Shown one piece after another: positions 8,863-18,076 of a stretch of DNA of 64,000 bases. Under the pieces are notes generated by a model, which was not told the DNA's origin, did not search any database, and saw only the letters and a program-made list of their open reading frames with translations. Numbering within the stretch: position 1 is the first letter of the stretch; the number at the start of each line of letters is the position of its first letter. Source of the DNA: Rhodocyclaceae bacterium (GTDB taxonomy: Bacteria; Pseudomonadota; Gammaproteobacteria; Burkholderiales; Rhodocyclaceae); the NCBI GenBank assembly GCA_018261935.1, contig JAGTRP010000007.1, forward strand, positions 111,587-175,586, given 5' to 3'. A program made the translations under genes and the position numbers.

Positions 8863-9021
8863 ATGACGAAGATCGCAAACAAGGAGCCCTACCAACAGGC
8901 TTACTACCCCCCTGTCCCCACCGCATGGACCCGGTTCATGCGCACGTGTTTTCTATGGCAGGCGGTGCGTTTCCTGGTGATCAACGTGAAGATGCTGAAA
9001 CTGATGCGGAATTCCCACTGA
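8863..9021 (+). CDS. Small basic protein, 52 residues, function unknown
   Basis: Short ORF 25 bp after the SQR-like gene, ATG with GAGG 7 nt upstream. The protein starts MTKIANKEPYQQAYYPPVPT and has a basic, aromatic, amphipathic C-terminal half with RFMRTCFLWQAVRFLVINVK and KMLKLMRNSH. There is one Cys. The tyrosine/proline-rich head and helix that could lie along the membrane suggest a peripheral membrane microprotein. The tight spacing, good ribosome site and unbiased non-repetitive composition favour a real gene co-translated with the oxidoreductase. I do not recognise the family. Confidence 0.6.
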   Translation: MTKIANKEPYQQAYYPPVPTAWTRFMRTCFLWQAVRFLVINVKMLKLMRNSH

Positions 9022-9030
9022 TCGCATCGG

Positions 9031-9058
9031 CGCCGGCCGTCCCCCAGGGCGGCCGGCG
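9031..9058 (+). terminator. GC-rich hairpin after the SQR/microprotein pair
   Basis: A perfect 9-bp stem (CGCCGGCCG / CGGCCGGCG) encloses a 10-nt loop, 9 nt after the microprotein stop. There is no T-tract, so it may attenuate transcription or stabilise the upstream mRNA rather than terminate fully. The 212-bp gap to the RND adaptor gene holds nothing else recognisable. Confidence 0.4.
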
Positions 9059-9233
9059 TCGGCTCCTGTGGCGAATTGGGTAGCCACTGAATCGAAACCG
9101 AGACGGCCGGCCTGTGCCTCCGGTTTTCCGCTCGATCAGACTCGGCCGTGAAGTCGGCCCGGGTCGCCGCTCCTCGGCTGAGCTGGCTTGAGCTAAAAAC
9201 GCAAATATGAACTTAACCAATAAGGAACGTACG

Positions 9234-10280
9234 ATGAAGCGCTTGCATCTGGTGGCATTCGCATCGCTGGCCGCCCTGACGACCCCGCATTCGGCCTGGT
9301 CCTCTGAAGGGGCATCCTTGGCCACGGTCACTGTCCAGGGTTCAGCACAGGCGGCCAACGAAGCCAGCTTGGACGCAGTGGTCGAGGCGGTTCGCCAAAC
9401 GACGCTTGCCTCCCAGGTCGCGGGCGCCATCGTGGTACTGAACGTCAAGGTTGGCGACCACGTCAAGGCCGGCCAGGAACTGGTTCGCATCGACGCGCGC
9501 GCGGCGCAGCAGGGCGTCGCCGTCAGTGCCTCCCAAGTGGAGGCCGCCAAGGCTCAACTCAAGGTCGCCAGCCGGGAACTGGAGCGCCAGAAACACCTGC
9601 ACAAGCAAGAGTACATCAGCGAGGCCGCCCTCGACCGCGCCCAAGCCCAGTGGGAAGCCGCACAGGCCCAGCTCAACGCCCTGAAATCCCAGACCGAAGC
9701 GGCGCAGACGCAATCGGGCTTCTTCGTGATCAAAGCCCCCTATTCCGGCATTGTCAGCGAGGTTCCGGTCACCCTCGGCGACATGGCCATGCCGGGTCGG
9801 CCGCTGGTCGCCCTGTACGATCCGTCGGCGCTTCGCGTCAGTGCGGCGGTGCCCCAGGCCATGCTGGGGGCGTTGGCCGGCAAACTGGAGGCGGTGCGCT
9901 ACGAAGTGCCCGGCGCCCCCGCTCCGAAACCCACCAAGGTCGAACTGCTGCCGACCATCGACCCCGCCACCCACACCGCCCGGATCCGCCTCAACCTTCC
10001 GGCCGGCCAGGCAGGGCTGACGCCGGGGATGTTCGCCCGGGTCTGGCTGCCGGCCGCGGGCGACGCCAAGGCCGCGGAACGGCTGTACGTGCCTGCCGCC
10101 ACGGTCCTGCGGCGCGCCGAAATGACGGGCGTGTACGTCGTGGATCCCCAGGGCAAGGTGCTGTTGCGCCAAATCCGGCTGGGGCGTGCCGCCGGAGACC
10201 GCATCGAAGTGCTGACCGGCCTGCGCGCCGGCGACAAGGTCGCTGCGAATCCGCAGGCCGCCGCTGCATTGGCCCGCTGA
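9234..10280 (+). CDS. RND efflux periplasmic adaptor (membrane fusion protein)
   Basis: 348 residues from the ATG at 9234, preferred over an in-frame ATG at 9207 because AAGGAA precedes it and MKRLHLVAFASLAALTTPHSAWS is then a normal signal peptide. A lipoyl/biotinyl-like half (QVAGAIVVLNVKVGDHVKAGQELVRID), an alpha-helical hairpin (about 90-150) and a second lipoyl half plus beta-barrel (IKAPYSGIVSEVPVTLGDMA) are in the order expected for AcrA/MexA-type adaptors. It would bridge the inner-membrane permease and the TolC-like channel. The start of the permease gene follows 10 bp after its stop. Confidence 0.9.
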   Translation: MKRLHLVAFASLAALTTPHSAWSSEGASLATVTVQGSAQAANEASLDAVVEAVRQTTLASQVAGAIVVLNVKVGDHVKAGQELVRIDARAAQQGVAVSASQVEAAKAQLKVASRELERQKHLHKQEYISEAALDRAQAQWEAAQAQLNALKSQTEAAQTQSGFFVIKAPYSGIVSEVPVTLGDMAMPGRPLVALYDPSALRVSAAVPQAMLGALAGKLEAVRYEVPGAPAPKPTKVELLPTIDPATHTARIRLNLPAGQAGLTPGMFARVWLPAAGDAKAAERLYVPAATVLRRAEMTGVYVVDPQGKVLLRQIRLGRAAGDRIEVLTGLRAGDKVAANPQAAAALAR

Positions 10281-10290
10281 GGGAGGCGGC

Positions 10291-13200
10291 ATGAGGGAAA
10301 ACACCAAACTCAATATATCGGGGCGCATCGCCGCGCTGTTCCAGTCGGCGCAGGTCACGCCCCTCCTGGCCCTGGTCGCCCTGCTGCTGGGCGTCTTCGC
10401 CGTCCTGGTCACCCCCAGGGAGGAGGAGCCGCAGATCAACGTCACGATGGCCAACGTGATCGTGCCTTTCCCGGGCGCTTCGGTGCGGGAAGTCGAACAG
10501 AAGGTGGCGATTCCGGCTGAACAGGTGTTGTCGCGCATCTCGGGCACGGAACATGTGACCTCCGTCTCCCGTCCGGGGGTGGCGGTGATCACGGTGCAGT
10601 TCAAGGTCGGGGTGCCGCGCAGCGAGGCCCTGGTCCGCCTGCATGACACCCTGCGGGACAACACCGATTGGCTCCCCAAGGGCCTGGGCGTCATGGAACC
10701 CCTGGTCCGGCCCAAGGGCATCGACGACGTTCCCATCGTCACCCTGACGCTGTTCAGCAAGGATGCCGACACGGGGGCCTACGAGCTCGAACGGGTTGCC
10801 CATAGCATGGAAGCCGACCTCAAGCGGGTCCCGGGGACCATGGATGTCCAGACCGTCGGCGGCCCGAAACGCGCCGTGCTGGTCCAGATCGATCCTTCCC
10901 GCATGGCCGGCTCCGGGGTGACCGTCAACGACCTGCGCATGAGCCTGCAGTCGGCCAACATGGGGATGCCCGTGGGCGACCTGCTGGCCGGAGACCGCAG
11001 CGTTGCCGTCGAGGCCGGGCCCTGGCTCGCCAATGCCGACGAAGTCGCCGAACTGGTCGTCGGAACCCAGGGCGGCAAGCCCGTTTTCCTCAAGAGCGTG
11101 GCCGACGTCAAGGAAGGCCCGCTGCCGGCCGCCCGCTACGTGCGGTACGGTGTTAGCGAGCAACAGGGCGGCGGCGAGTACCCAGCCGTCACCCTCGCCA
11201 TCACCAAGAAGCCGGGCGAGAACGCGATCGACATCGCCAATGCCGTGATGCAGCGCGTCGGCATCCTGCGCGGCACCGTGATCCCGGACTCGGTGCAAGT
11301 CGCCGAAACCCGCAATTACGGCACGACCGCCAACGACAAGGCGCAAAAGCTGATCCAGAAGCTGCTGTTCGCCACCGCCTCGGTGGTGGCCCTGGTGTTC
11401 ATCGCCCTGGGCCGTCGCGAAGCGGCCATTGTCGGAGCCGCCGTCATCCTGACGCTGACCGTCACGCTTTTCGCCTCCTGGGCCTGGGGCTTCACCCTGA
11501 ACCGGGTCTCGCTCTTCGCCCTCATCTTTTCCATCGGCATCCTGGTGGACGATGCCATCGTCGTGGTCGAGAACATCCACCGGCATCAGCAGCTGCAGGC
11601 CGGCAAGGCGCTCGCCGAAATCATCCCGAAGGCGGTCGCCGAGGTCGGCGGCCCCACCATCCTGGCAACCCTGACCGTCATTGCGGCGCTTCTGCCCATG
11701 GCCTTCGTGAGCGGCCTGATGGGCCCCTACATGAGCCCGATCCCCATCAACGCCAGCATGGGCATGCTCCTGTCCCTGGCGATTGCCTTCGTGGTCACCC
11801 CCTGGCTGGCCCGGCTGTGGATGAAAGCGGTGCATGGCCACGCTGACGGGCAGCATTCGCCCACCGGCCTGGCAGCAAAGCTCGGCCCCCTGTCCGAGCG
11901 CGTCTTCGGGCCGCTGCTGGATGCCCGGTCCGGTGCGCGCAACCGGAAACTGCTGGGACTGGGCATCGCGGGCCTGATCGCCCTCTCCGTGCTGTTGCCG
12001 GTGCTCGGACTGGTGCAGCTCAAGATGCTGCCCTTCGACAACAAGTCCGAATTCCAGGTGGTGGTCGACATGCCGGCCGGTACGCCGGTCGAGGACACTG
12101 CCGCCGTTCTCCGGGAAATGGGCGCCTATCTCTCCACCGTTCCCGAGGTCGTCGACTACCAGACCTACGCGGGGACGGCGGCGCCCATCAACTTCAACGG
12201 CCTGGTGCGCCAGTACTATCTGCGGGCAGGCGGTGAAGTCGGGGATATCCAGGTCAATCTGCAGGGCAAGCATGACCGCAAGGACAAGAGCCATGCGATC
12301 GCCACCCGGCTGCGCCCCGAGCTCCAAGCCATCGGCAAGCGCTTCGGCGCCAACGTCAAGGTGGTCGAGGTGCCGCCGGGACCGCCGGTGCTGTCGCCGA
12401 TCGTGGCCGAGATCTACGGCCCCGACGCCGAGGGGCGCCGCACCCTGGCCAAGGCCGTGCGGGCCGTGTTCGAAAAGACCGAGAACGTGGTGGATGTGGA
12501 CGACAGCAGCATCGCGTCGGCGCCTCGCAAGCTCCTGCTGGTCGACCGCCGCAAGGCCGCCGCCCTGGGAATCCCGCAGCAGGCCATCGTCACCACGCTG
12601 CGCGCCGGCCTGGCCGGAGAAGAGACCACCTGGCTCCACGACGGCAGCAAGTACTCGGCGCCGGCATTGATCCAGCTGCCGCCCGAGCGCCACGGCGATC
12701 TCGACGCGCTGTTGCAGCTGACGGTGCGCGGCGCCTCGGGCAAGCTGGTGCCGATCCGCGAACTGGTCACGGTCAGCGACACCCTGCGGGAACAGCCGGT
12801 GATCCACAAGGATCTGCTCCCGGTCAATTTCGTGGTGGCGGACATGGCGGGCAAGCTCGACAGCCCGCTCTACGGGATGTTCCAGATGCGCGGCGAGCTC
12901 GCCCAACTTCCGACGCCGGACGGCGGCAAGCTGGCCGAGTATTTCATCAGCCAACCGGCGGACGCCTGGCGCGGCTACGCCCTCAAATGGGACGGCGAAT
13001 GGCAGGTGACCTACGAGACCTTCCGCGACATGGGGGCTGCATACGGTGTCGGCCTGATCCTGATCTACCTGCTGGTGGTCGCCCAGTTCGGCTCTTATCT
13101 CACGCCGCTGATCATCATGGCCCCCATCCCGCTCACCATCATCGGCGTGATGCCCGGCCATGCCCTGCTGGGGGCGCAGTACACGGCCACCTCCATGATC

Positions 13201-13509
13201 GGCATGATCGCATTGGCCGGCATCATCGTGCGGAATTCCATCCTGCTGGTGGATTTCATCAACCTGCAGGTCGCCGAGGGGGTGCCCTTCGCCGATGCCA
13301 TCGTGCGTTCGGCCGTCACCCGCGCCCAGCCGATCATGCTGACCGGCCTGGCCGCCATGCTCGGCGCCTTCTTCATCCTTGACGACCCCATCTTCAACGG
13401 CCTGGCGATTTCGCTGATCTTCGGGATCTTCGTCTCGACCATCCTGACCTTGGTCGTGATTCCGACGCTCTACTACGCGGCCTACCGTCGTCGATTCGAA
13501 ACCGCCTGA
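10291..13509 (+). CDS. RND efflux permease, HAE-1/AcrB type
   Basis: 1072 residues with the duplicated 12-helix RND layout: helix 1 near residue 25, the first periplasmic loop (about 45-340), helices 2-6, a second loop (about 570-870) and helices 8-12. The proton-relay Asp pair is in GILVDDAIVVVENI. GGGAGG lies just before the ATG. It should use the proton gradient to export a substrate through the adaptor and the outer-membrane channel. The lack of heavy-metal RND signatures and the general sequence pattern favour the hydrophobe/amphiphile class. Its neighbours, an SQR-like enzyme and a rhodanese, hint at a reactive-sulfur-linked substrate, but nothing in the protein shows that. Confidence 0.9.
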   Translation: MRENTKLNISGRIAALFQSAQVTPLLALVALLLGVFAVLVTPREEEPQINVTMANVIVPFPGASVREVEQKVAIPAEQVLSRISGTEHVTSVSRPGVAVITVQFKVGVPRSEALVRLHDTLRDNTDWLPKGLGVMEPLVRPKGIDDVPIVTLTLFSKDADTGAYELERVAHSMEADLKRVPGTMDVQTVGGPKRAVLVQIDPSRMAGSGVTVNDLRMSLQSANMGMPVGDLLAGDRSVAVEAGPWLANADEVAELVVGTQGGKPVFLKSVADVKEGPLPAARYVRYGVSEQQGGGEYPAVTLAITKKPGENAIDIANAVMQRVGILRGTVIPDSVQVAETRNYGTTANDKAQKLIQKLLFATASVVALVFIALGRREAAIVGAAVILTLTVTLFASWAWGFTLNRVSLFALIFSIGILVDDAIVVVENIHRHQQLQAGKALAEIIPKAVAEVGGPTILATLTVIAALLPMAFVSGLMGPYMSPIPINASMGMLLSLAIAFVVTPWLARLWMKAVHGHADGQHSPTGLAAKLGPLSERVFGPLLDARSGARNRKLLGLGIAGLIALSVLLPVLGLVQLKMLPFDNKSEFQVVVDMPAGTPVEDTAAVLREMGAYLSTVPEVVDYQTYAGTAAPINFNGLVRQYYLRAGGEVGDIQVNLQGKHDRKDKSHAIATRLRPELQAIGKRFGANVKVVEVPPGPPVLSPIVAEIYGPDAEGRRTLAKAVRAVFEKTENVVDVDDSSIASAPRKLLLVDRRKAAALGIPQQAIVTTLRAGLAGEETTWLHDGSKYSAPALIQLPPERHGDLDALLQLTVRGASGKLVPIRELVTVSDTLREQPVIHKDLLPVNFVVADMAGKLDSPLYGMFQMRGELAQLPTPDGGKLAEYFISQPADAWRGYALKWDGEWQVTYETFRDMGAAYGVGLILIYLLVVAQFGSYLTPLIIMAPIPLTIIGVMPGHALLGAQYTATSMIGMIALAGIIVRNSILLVDFINLQVAEGVPFADAIVRSAVTRAQPIMLTGLAAMLGAFFILDDPIFNGLAISLIFGIFVSTILTLVVIPTLYYAAYRRRFETA

Positions 13510-13511
13510 AA

Positions 13512-14894
13512 GTGATTTCAAAGATGATCCATCGCACTCTGATTTCCGCCGCCGCGCTGGCACTTTATGCTGCGGCGGCGGGCGCCACCGACCTGCTGCA
13601 GGTCTGGGAGGCCGCACGCCGGCACGATCCGCAAGGCGCCATCGCCGACGCGGCGCGCGCCGCCGGCTCCACCCGGCGCGACCAGGCCTCCGCACTGTGG
13701 CGGCCGACGGTCGGGCTGGCCGCGACCGCCGGCCGCGCCAATGCCGAATCCCGCATGGAAGGGGCCCAGTTCTCGGCCCCCGGCTTTCCTCCCTCGAGCG
13801 GCGTATCCTTCGGCACCTCCATCGACGGCGGCACGCTGACGCGCTGGACCGTGGGCGTCAAGCAGCCCCTCTACAACGCCGAGCGCTTGGCCCAGCGTCG
13901 CCAGCTCAACCTGGCGGCGGACGCCGCCGAAGTCGAGTGGCAGGCGGCGCAGCAGGACTGGATGCTGCAGATCGTGCAGCATTATTCCGACGTCCTGGTC
14001 GCCGAGCGCCGCCTGGCGCTTCTGGACCGGCAGCGGGAAGCTGTCGAAAGGGCCTACCGCGAGGCGAAGGAGCGCTATCGGGTGGGCGATGCCCCGGTCA
14101 CCGATACCCACGAGGCCGCTGCCCGCGCCCAGGCGCTTCAGGCCCAGGCACTCACCGCAGCCAACGACCTGGAACTGGCCCGCATTGCCTTGTCCGACAG
14201 CACCGGCCTGCCGCCCGGACAGTTGCAGCTGCAGCCGCCCGCGGGCAATTTCAAGGCGAGCCCGCCGGAGCCCCTCGCCCAGCTACTGGCCCATGCCGCC
14301 CAGAACAATCCGCTGCTGCGCCAGATGCAGTCCCAACTCGATGCGGCCCTGGCCGAGGCGGACAAGCATCACGTCGCCGCCTCGCCGACCGTCGATCTCG
14401 TCGCCCAGGCAAGCCGGGAGAGCCTGAGCGGCTCGGGCGACTTCGGGCAGGCCAGCAACACCCAGACCCAGCAGATGGTGGGGATTGCACTCAACGTGCC
14501 CCTCTATACCGGCGGCTGGCGCAGCGCCAAGCACGAGGAGTCGTTGCGGCTGGTGGACAAGGCCCGCGCCGAGCTCGAGCGCGCCCGCCTGCAGGTCGGC
14601 CAGCAGACGCGCTCCGCCTGGCTTGCCCTGCAGAGCGGCGAGTCAAGGCTGGGTGCGCTGGAACAGATGCTGACCGCCAGTCGGGCCCGCCTGGATGCGA
14701 CCCGCCTCGGCCGCAAGGTCGGCGACCGCACCACCCTGGATCTGCTCAATGCCGAGAACGATGCTGCGGCCGCCGAACTTGGCCTGCTGCAGGCCCGCAT
14801 TGACGTCCTCATTAACCGCTTGCGCCTGGATGCTGCGACTGGGCGGCTTGGCCAAGAAAGTCTGCAAGCCGCTAACGCCAGCCTGCAGCGCTGA
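13512..14894 (+). CDS. TolC family outer-membrane channel protein
   Basis: 460 residues if GTG at 13512 is used; ATG at 13524 would remove four residues and leaves an equally good signal peptide (MIHRTLISAAALALYAAAAGA). Neither has a clear ribosome site, and the start lies 2 nt after the permease stop, so translation is probably coupled. Two repeated coiled-coil/beta sections typical of TolC are visible, with LLQVWEAARRHDP early and VGIALNVPLYTGGWRSAKHEESL in the second half. It completes the tripartite RND pump. Confidence 0.88.
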   Translation: MISKMIHRTLISAAALALYAAAAGATDLLQVWEAARRHDPQGAIADAARAAGSTRRDQASALWRPTVGLAATAGRANAESRMEGAQFSAPGFPPSSGVSFGTSIDGGTLTRWTVGVKQPLYNAERLAQRRQLNLAADAAEVEWQAAQQDWMLQIVQHYSDVLVAERRLALLDRQREAVERAYREAKERYRVGDAPVTDTHEAAARAQALQAQALTAANDLELARIALSDSTGLPPGQLQLQPPAGNFKASPPEPLAQLLAHAAQNNPLLRQMQSQLDAALAEADKHHVAASPTVDLVAQASRESLSGSGDFGQASNTQTQQMVGIALNVPLYTGGWRSAKHEESLRLVDKARAELERARLQVGQQTRSAWLALQSGESRLGALEQMLTASRARLDATRLGRKVGDRTTLDLLNAENDAAAAELGLLQARIDVLINRLRLDAATGRLGQESLQAANASLQR

Positions 14895-14908
14895 TACAGA
14901 AAGTGCTT

Positions 14909-15202
14909 ATGAACGCAACGAAATCCGCCGACCCCGTGCTGGTCATCGATGTCCGCTCCCCCGGCGAGTTTGCCGCGGGACATGTGGAAGGGTCGATCAA
15001 CCTGCCTCTGACTTCCTTCGCCCAGGAGATCACGCGCGTAGCCCCCGACAAGACGGCTCCGATTGTCCTCTGCTGCGCCACGGGCGGGCGGTCTGGCATG
15101 GCCTGTTCCTTCATGCTGCAGAACGGCTACACCCGGGTCAGCAATGGGGGAGGGGCCGCCTCGTTGGCCGGGCAGCTCATGCGCCCGATCGTTCGCGACT
15201 GA
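14909..15202 (+). CDS. Single-domain rhodanese-like sulfurtransferase
   Basis: 97 residues from ATG 14909 (GTG 14903 is also in frame). One rhodanese domain: VIDVRSPGEFAAGHVEGSIN at the N-terminus and the active loop CCATGGRSGMA, with a catalytic Cys in a six-residue CATGGR loop as in GlpE/PspE. No signal peptide, so cytoplasmic. It could accept sulfane sulfur made by the SQR-like enzyme at the head of the run. It follows the TolC gene by 14 bp and ends the plus-strand unit before a convergent hairpin. Confidence 0.88.
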   Translation: MNATKSADPVLVIDVRSPGEFAAGHVEGSINLPLTSFAQEITRVAPDKTAPIVLCCATGGRSGMACSFMLQNGYTRVSNGGGAASLAGQLMRPIVRD

Positions 15203-15227
15203 CGAAAACCAGAACGTTTCCGGACCT

Positions 15228-15256
15228 GACGGCCGCCGCCAAGGCGGGCGGCCGTC
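15228..15256. terminator. Shared hairpin between rhodanese and rng
   Basis: A perfect 10-bp stem (GACGGCCGCC / GGCGGCCGTC) with a 9-nt loop lies between two convergent genes, 25 nt after the rhodanese stop and 17 nt past the rng stop. It lacks a T-tract on either strand, but the position fits a bidirectional terminator. Confidence 0.5.
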
Positions 15257-15273
15257 ATCCGGGATGAACGGCG

Positions 15274-16725
15274 CTACATCAGCACGATATCGTATTGCTC
15301 CGGGGAATAGCTGGCTTCGGCCTGCAGGGAAATGGGCTTGCCGATGAAATCGGAGAGCATGGCCAGGGATTGGGATTCCTCGTCCAGGAACAGGTCGATC
15401 ACCGCCGGCCCGGCCAGGACCCGATATTCCCGGGCGTTGAACTGGCGGGCTTCGCGCAGCAGTTCCCGGAGGATTTCGTAGGCCACGGTCCGCGCCGTTT
15501 TCACTTCTCCCCTGCCGCCGCAGGTTGGGCAGGCCTCACAAAGGATATGGGCCAGGGACTCGCGGGTCCGCTTCCGGGTCATCTCCACCAGGCCGAGGGC
15601 GGTGAAACCGTTGAGGGTCAGCCGCGTGTGGTCCCGGGCCAAGGCTTTCCGGAATTCGGCCAGCACCGCCTCCCGGTGCTCGGCACTCTCCATGTCGATG
15701 AAATCGACAATGATGATGCCCCCGAGGTTTCGCAGCCGCAGCTGGCGGGCGATGGTCTGGGCCGCCTCCAGGTTGGTCTTGAAAATGGTGTCGTCGAAAT
15801 TGCGCACCCCGACGAAGCCGCCGGTATTGACGTCGATTGTGGTCATCGCCTCGGTCTGGTCGATGATCAGGTAGCCGCCGGACTTGAGCTCGACCCGGCG
15901 GGCCAGGGCCCGCTGGATTTCCTCCTCGACCCCGTGGAGATCGAAAAGGGGGCGCTGGCCGGTGTAGTGATCGAGGAGCGGCGCCACCGCCGGGGTGTAC
16001 TCCTGGGCGAAGGCATGGAGCTTCTGGAAGTTTTCCCGGGAGTCGATGACGATGCGGGTGGTTTCCGGATTGACGAAGTCCCGTAGCACCCGCAGCCCCA
16101 GGGAAAGCTCCTGGTAGAGCAGGCTGGGAGCCCCCGAAGTCCGGGCCTTGTCCCGGATGTCCCCCCATAGTTTCCGCAGGTAGGCGATGTCGGCGGCGAA
16201 TTCGTCGTCGCTGGCGTTCTCGGCCATGGTGCGGACGATGAAGCCGCCCTTCTCGTCGGCCGGCACCAGGCGGGTGATGCGCTCCCGCAGGGTTTCCCGT
16301 TCGGCCTCGTCCTCGATGCGCTGGGAGATGCCGATGTGCTTTTCCTGGGGCAGGTAGACCAGCATGCGGCCGGCGATGGATATCTGGGTGGAAAGCCGCG
16401 CCCCCTTGGTGCCGATGGGGTCCTTGATGACCTGCACGACGATGCTCTGGCCCTCGGACAGGATGCGCTCGATGGGTTTGTCGTTGGCATCCTCCCGGGG
16501 CTGCCAGATGTCGGCCACATGGAGGAAGGCGGTGCGCTCCAGCCCCACATCCACGAAGGCCGACTGCATGCCCGGCAGGATGCGGCAGATGCGCCCGAGG
16601 TAGACATTGCCCACCAGGCCGCGGCTGGAGGTGCGCTCAATGTGCAGTTCCTGCACCACGCCCTGGAGCATGACCGCGACCCGGGTTTCCTGGGGAGTGA
16701 AATTGATGAGGATTTCTTCGGACAT
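15274..16725 (-). CDS. rng: Ribonuclease G
   Basis: 483 residues, close to the 489 of E. coli RNase G and without the long RNase E C-terminal scaffold. S1-like RNA-binding region at about 35-125, RNase H-like/5'-sensor middle part, DNase I-like catalytic core with IIIVDFIDM containing the metal-binding Asp, and the Zn-link (CPTCGG, about residue 405). It processes 16S rRNA 5' ends and decays some mRNAs in the cytoplasm. In many betaproteobacteria it follows maf; here a 6.5-kb block separates them although both are on the minus strand. Confidence 0.93.
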   Translation of the reverse strand: MSEEILINFTPQETRVAVMLQGVVQELHIERTSSRGLVGNVYLGRICRILPGMQSAFVDVGLERTAFLHVADIWQPREDANDKPIERILSEGQSIVVQVIKDPIGTKGARLSTQISIAGRMLVYLPQEKHIGISQRIEDEAERETLRERITRLVPADEKGGFIVRTMAENASDDEFAADIAYLRKLWGDIRDKARTSGAPSLLYQELSLGLRVLRDFVNPETTRIVIDSRENFQKLHAFAQEYTPAVAPLLDHYTGQRPLFDLHGVEEEIQRALARRVELKSGGYLIIDQTEAMTTIDVNTGGFVGVRNFDDTIFKTNLEAAQTIARQLRLRNLGGIIIVDFIDMESAEHREAVLAEFRKALARDHTRLTLNGFTALGLVEMTRKRTRESLAHILCEACPTCGGRGEVKTARTVAYEILRELLREARQFNAREYRVLAGPAVIDLFLDEESQSLAMLSDFIGKPISLQAEASYSPEQYDIVLM

Positions 16726-16762
16726 GGTCGAGTAAAATGACGGGTTATCCCGATTCTACCCC

Positions 16763-18016
16763 ATGCCAGCTCCCGAACTTCTCGCCCCCGCCGGTTCCCT
16801 TGCCATGCTGCGCACCGCCTTCGCCTTCGGCGCTGACGCGGTCTATGCCGGCCAGCCCCGCTATTCATTGCGGGTCCGCAACAACGAATTCGGCAGCCTG
16901 GAGGCCCTGGCCGCCGGGATTGCCGAGGCCCATGGGGCTGGCAAGCAGTTCTACGTGGTGAGCAACATCTTTCCGCGTAACGCCAAGCTCGCCACCTACC
17001 TGGACGACATGGCGCCCGTCGTCGCCCTCAAGCCCGACGCCCTCATCATGTCCGACCCCGGCCTCATCGACATGGTGCGGGAAACCTGGCCCGAGCAGGC
17101 CGTCCACCTCTCCGTCCAGGCCAACACGGTGAACTGGGCGGCGGTGCGCTTCTGGCAGAAGCTCGGCGTCTCCCGGGTGATCCTGTCCCGGGAGCTGTCC
17201 CTGGACGAGATCGCCGAAATCCGCCAGCGCTGCCCGGACATGGAACTGGAAGTCTTCGTCCATGGCGCCCTGTGCATCGCCTATTCCGGCCGCTGCCTCC
17301 TTTCCGGCTACTTCAACCACCGGGACCCCAACCAGGGCACCTGCACCAATTCCTGCCGCTGGGACTACAAGGCCCGCCCGGCCGGGGCCGCCCCCTCCGG
17401 CGACATCGTCCTCATCGAAGAGAAAGAGCGCCCCGGGGAGCTGATGCCCATGGAGGAGGACGAGCACGGCACCTACCTCCTCAATTCCAGGGACCTGCGG
17501 GCCATCGAGCATGTCCAGCGCCTGGTGGAGATCGGCGTCGATTCCCTGAAGATCGAGGGCCGCACCAAGAGCCCCTACTACGTGGCCCGCACCTGCCAGA
17601 GCTACCGCCGGGCCATCGCCGACGCCGTCGCCGGCCGCCCCCTGGACCCGGGGCTCCTGACCGAGCTGGAGGGCCTCGCCAACCGGGGCTACACCGACGG
17701 CTTCTATCAGCGCCACCACGACCAGGAATACCAGAACTACCTCCAGGGCCATTCCGAATCGGCCCGCAGCCTCTACGTCGGTGACGCCGTGGCCTGGGAT
17801 CCGGCCCGGGGCCTCATGGAAGTCGAGGTGAAGAACCGCTTCGCCGTCGGCGACCGGCTGGAAGCCGTGCACCCGGCCGGCAACCGCCAGTGGGCCCTGG
17901 CCCGCATGGAGAACGCCGACGGCCAACCGGTGACGGTGGCCCCCGGCAACGGCCACCGGGTGTGGCTGGACCTACCCCCTGAAATCTTGGGCGCCTATAT
18001 CGCCCGATTCCTTTAA
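16763..18016 (+). CDS. trhP: U32 peptidase-family tRNA hydroxylation protein TrhP
   Basis: 417 residues, YegQ-type member of peptidase family U32. The start PAPELLAPAGSLAMLRTAF and the motif ELEVFVHGALCIAYSGRCLLS are typical, as are the conserved Cys residues around GTCTNSCRW thought to hold an iron-sulfur cluster. The known role of YegQ/TrhP is prephenate-dependent 5-hydroxylation of uridine 34 in tRNA, not proteolysis. It diverges from rng with 37 bp between the starts. Nothing nearby is functionally linked. Confidence 0.9.
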   Translation: MPAPELLAPAGSLAMLRTAFAFGADAVYAGQPRYSLRVRNNEFGSLEALAAGIAEAHGAGKQFYVVSNIFPRNAKLATYLDDMAPVVALKPDALIMSDPGLIDMVRETWPEQAVHLSVQANTVNWAAVRFWQKLGVSRVILSRELSLDEIAEIRQRCPDMELEVFVHGALCIAYSGRCLLSGYFNHRDPNQGTCTNSCRWDYKARPAGAAPSGDIVLIEEKERPGELMPMEEDEHGTYLLNSRDLRAIEHVQRLVEIGVDSLKIEGRTKSPYYVARTCQSYRRAIADAVAGRPLDPGLLTELEGLANRGYTDGFYQRHHDQEYQNYLQGHSESARSLYVGDAVAWDPARGLMEVEVKNRFAVGDRLEAVHPAGNRQWALARMENADGQPVTVAPGNGHRVWLDLPPEILGAYIARFL

Positions 18017-18076
18017 AAATAAACCCTTAGGCATTGCTGCATCGCCACAATCCTGCTGTAGAATCCGCGCCGCACC

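Noticed and set aside
9991..13695. 1234-codon minus-strand frame opposite the RND permease
   Set aside because: Composition dominated by His/Gly/Asp/Arg with no domain; the opposite strand encodes a complete RND permease.
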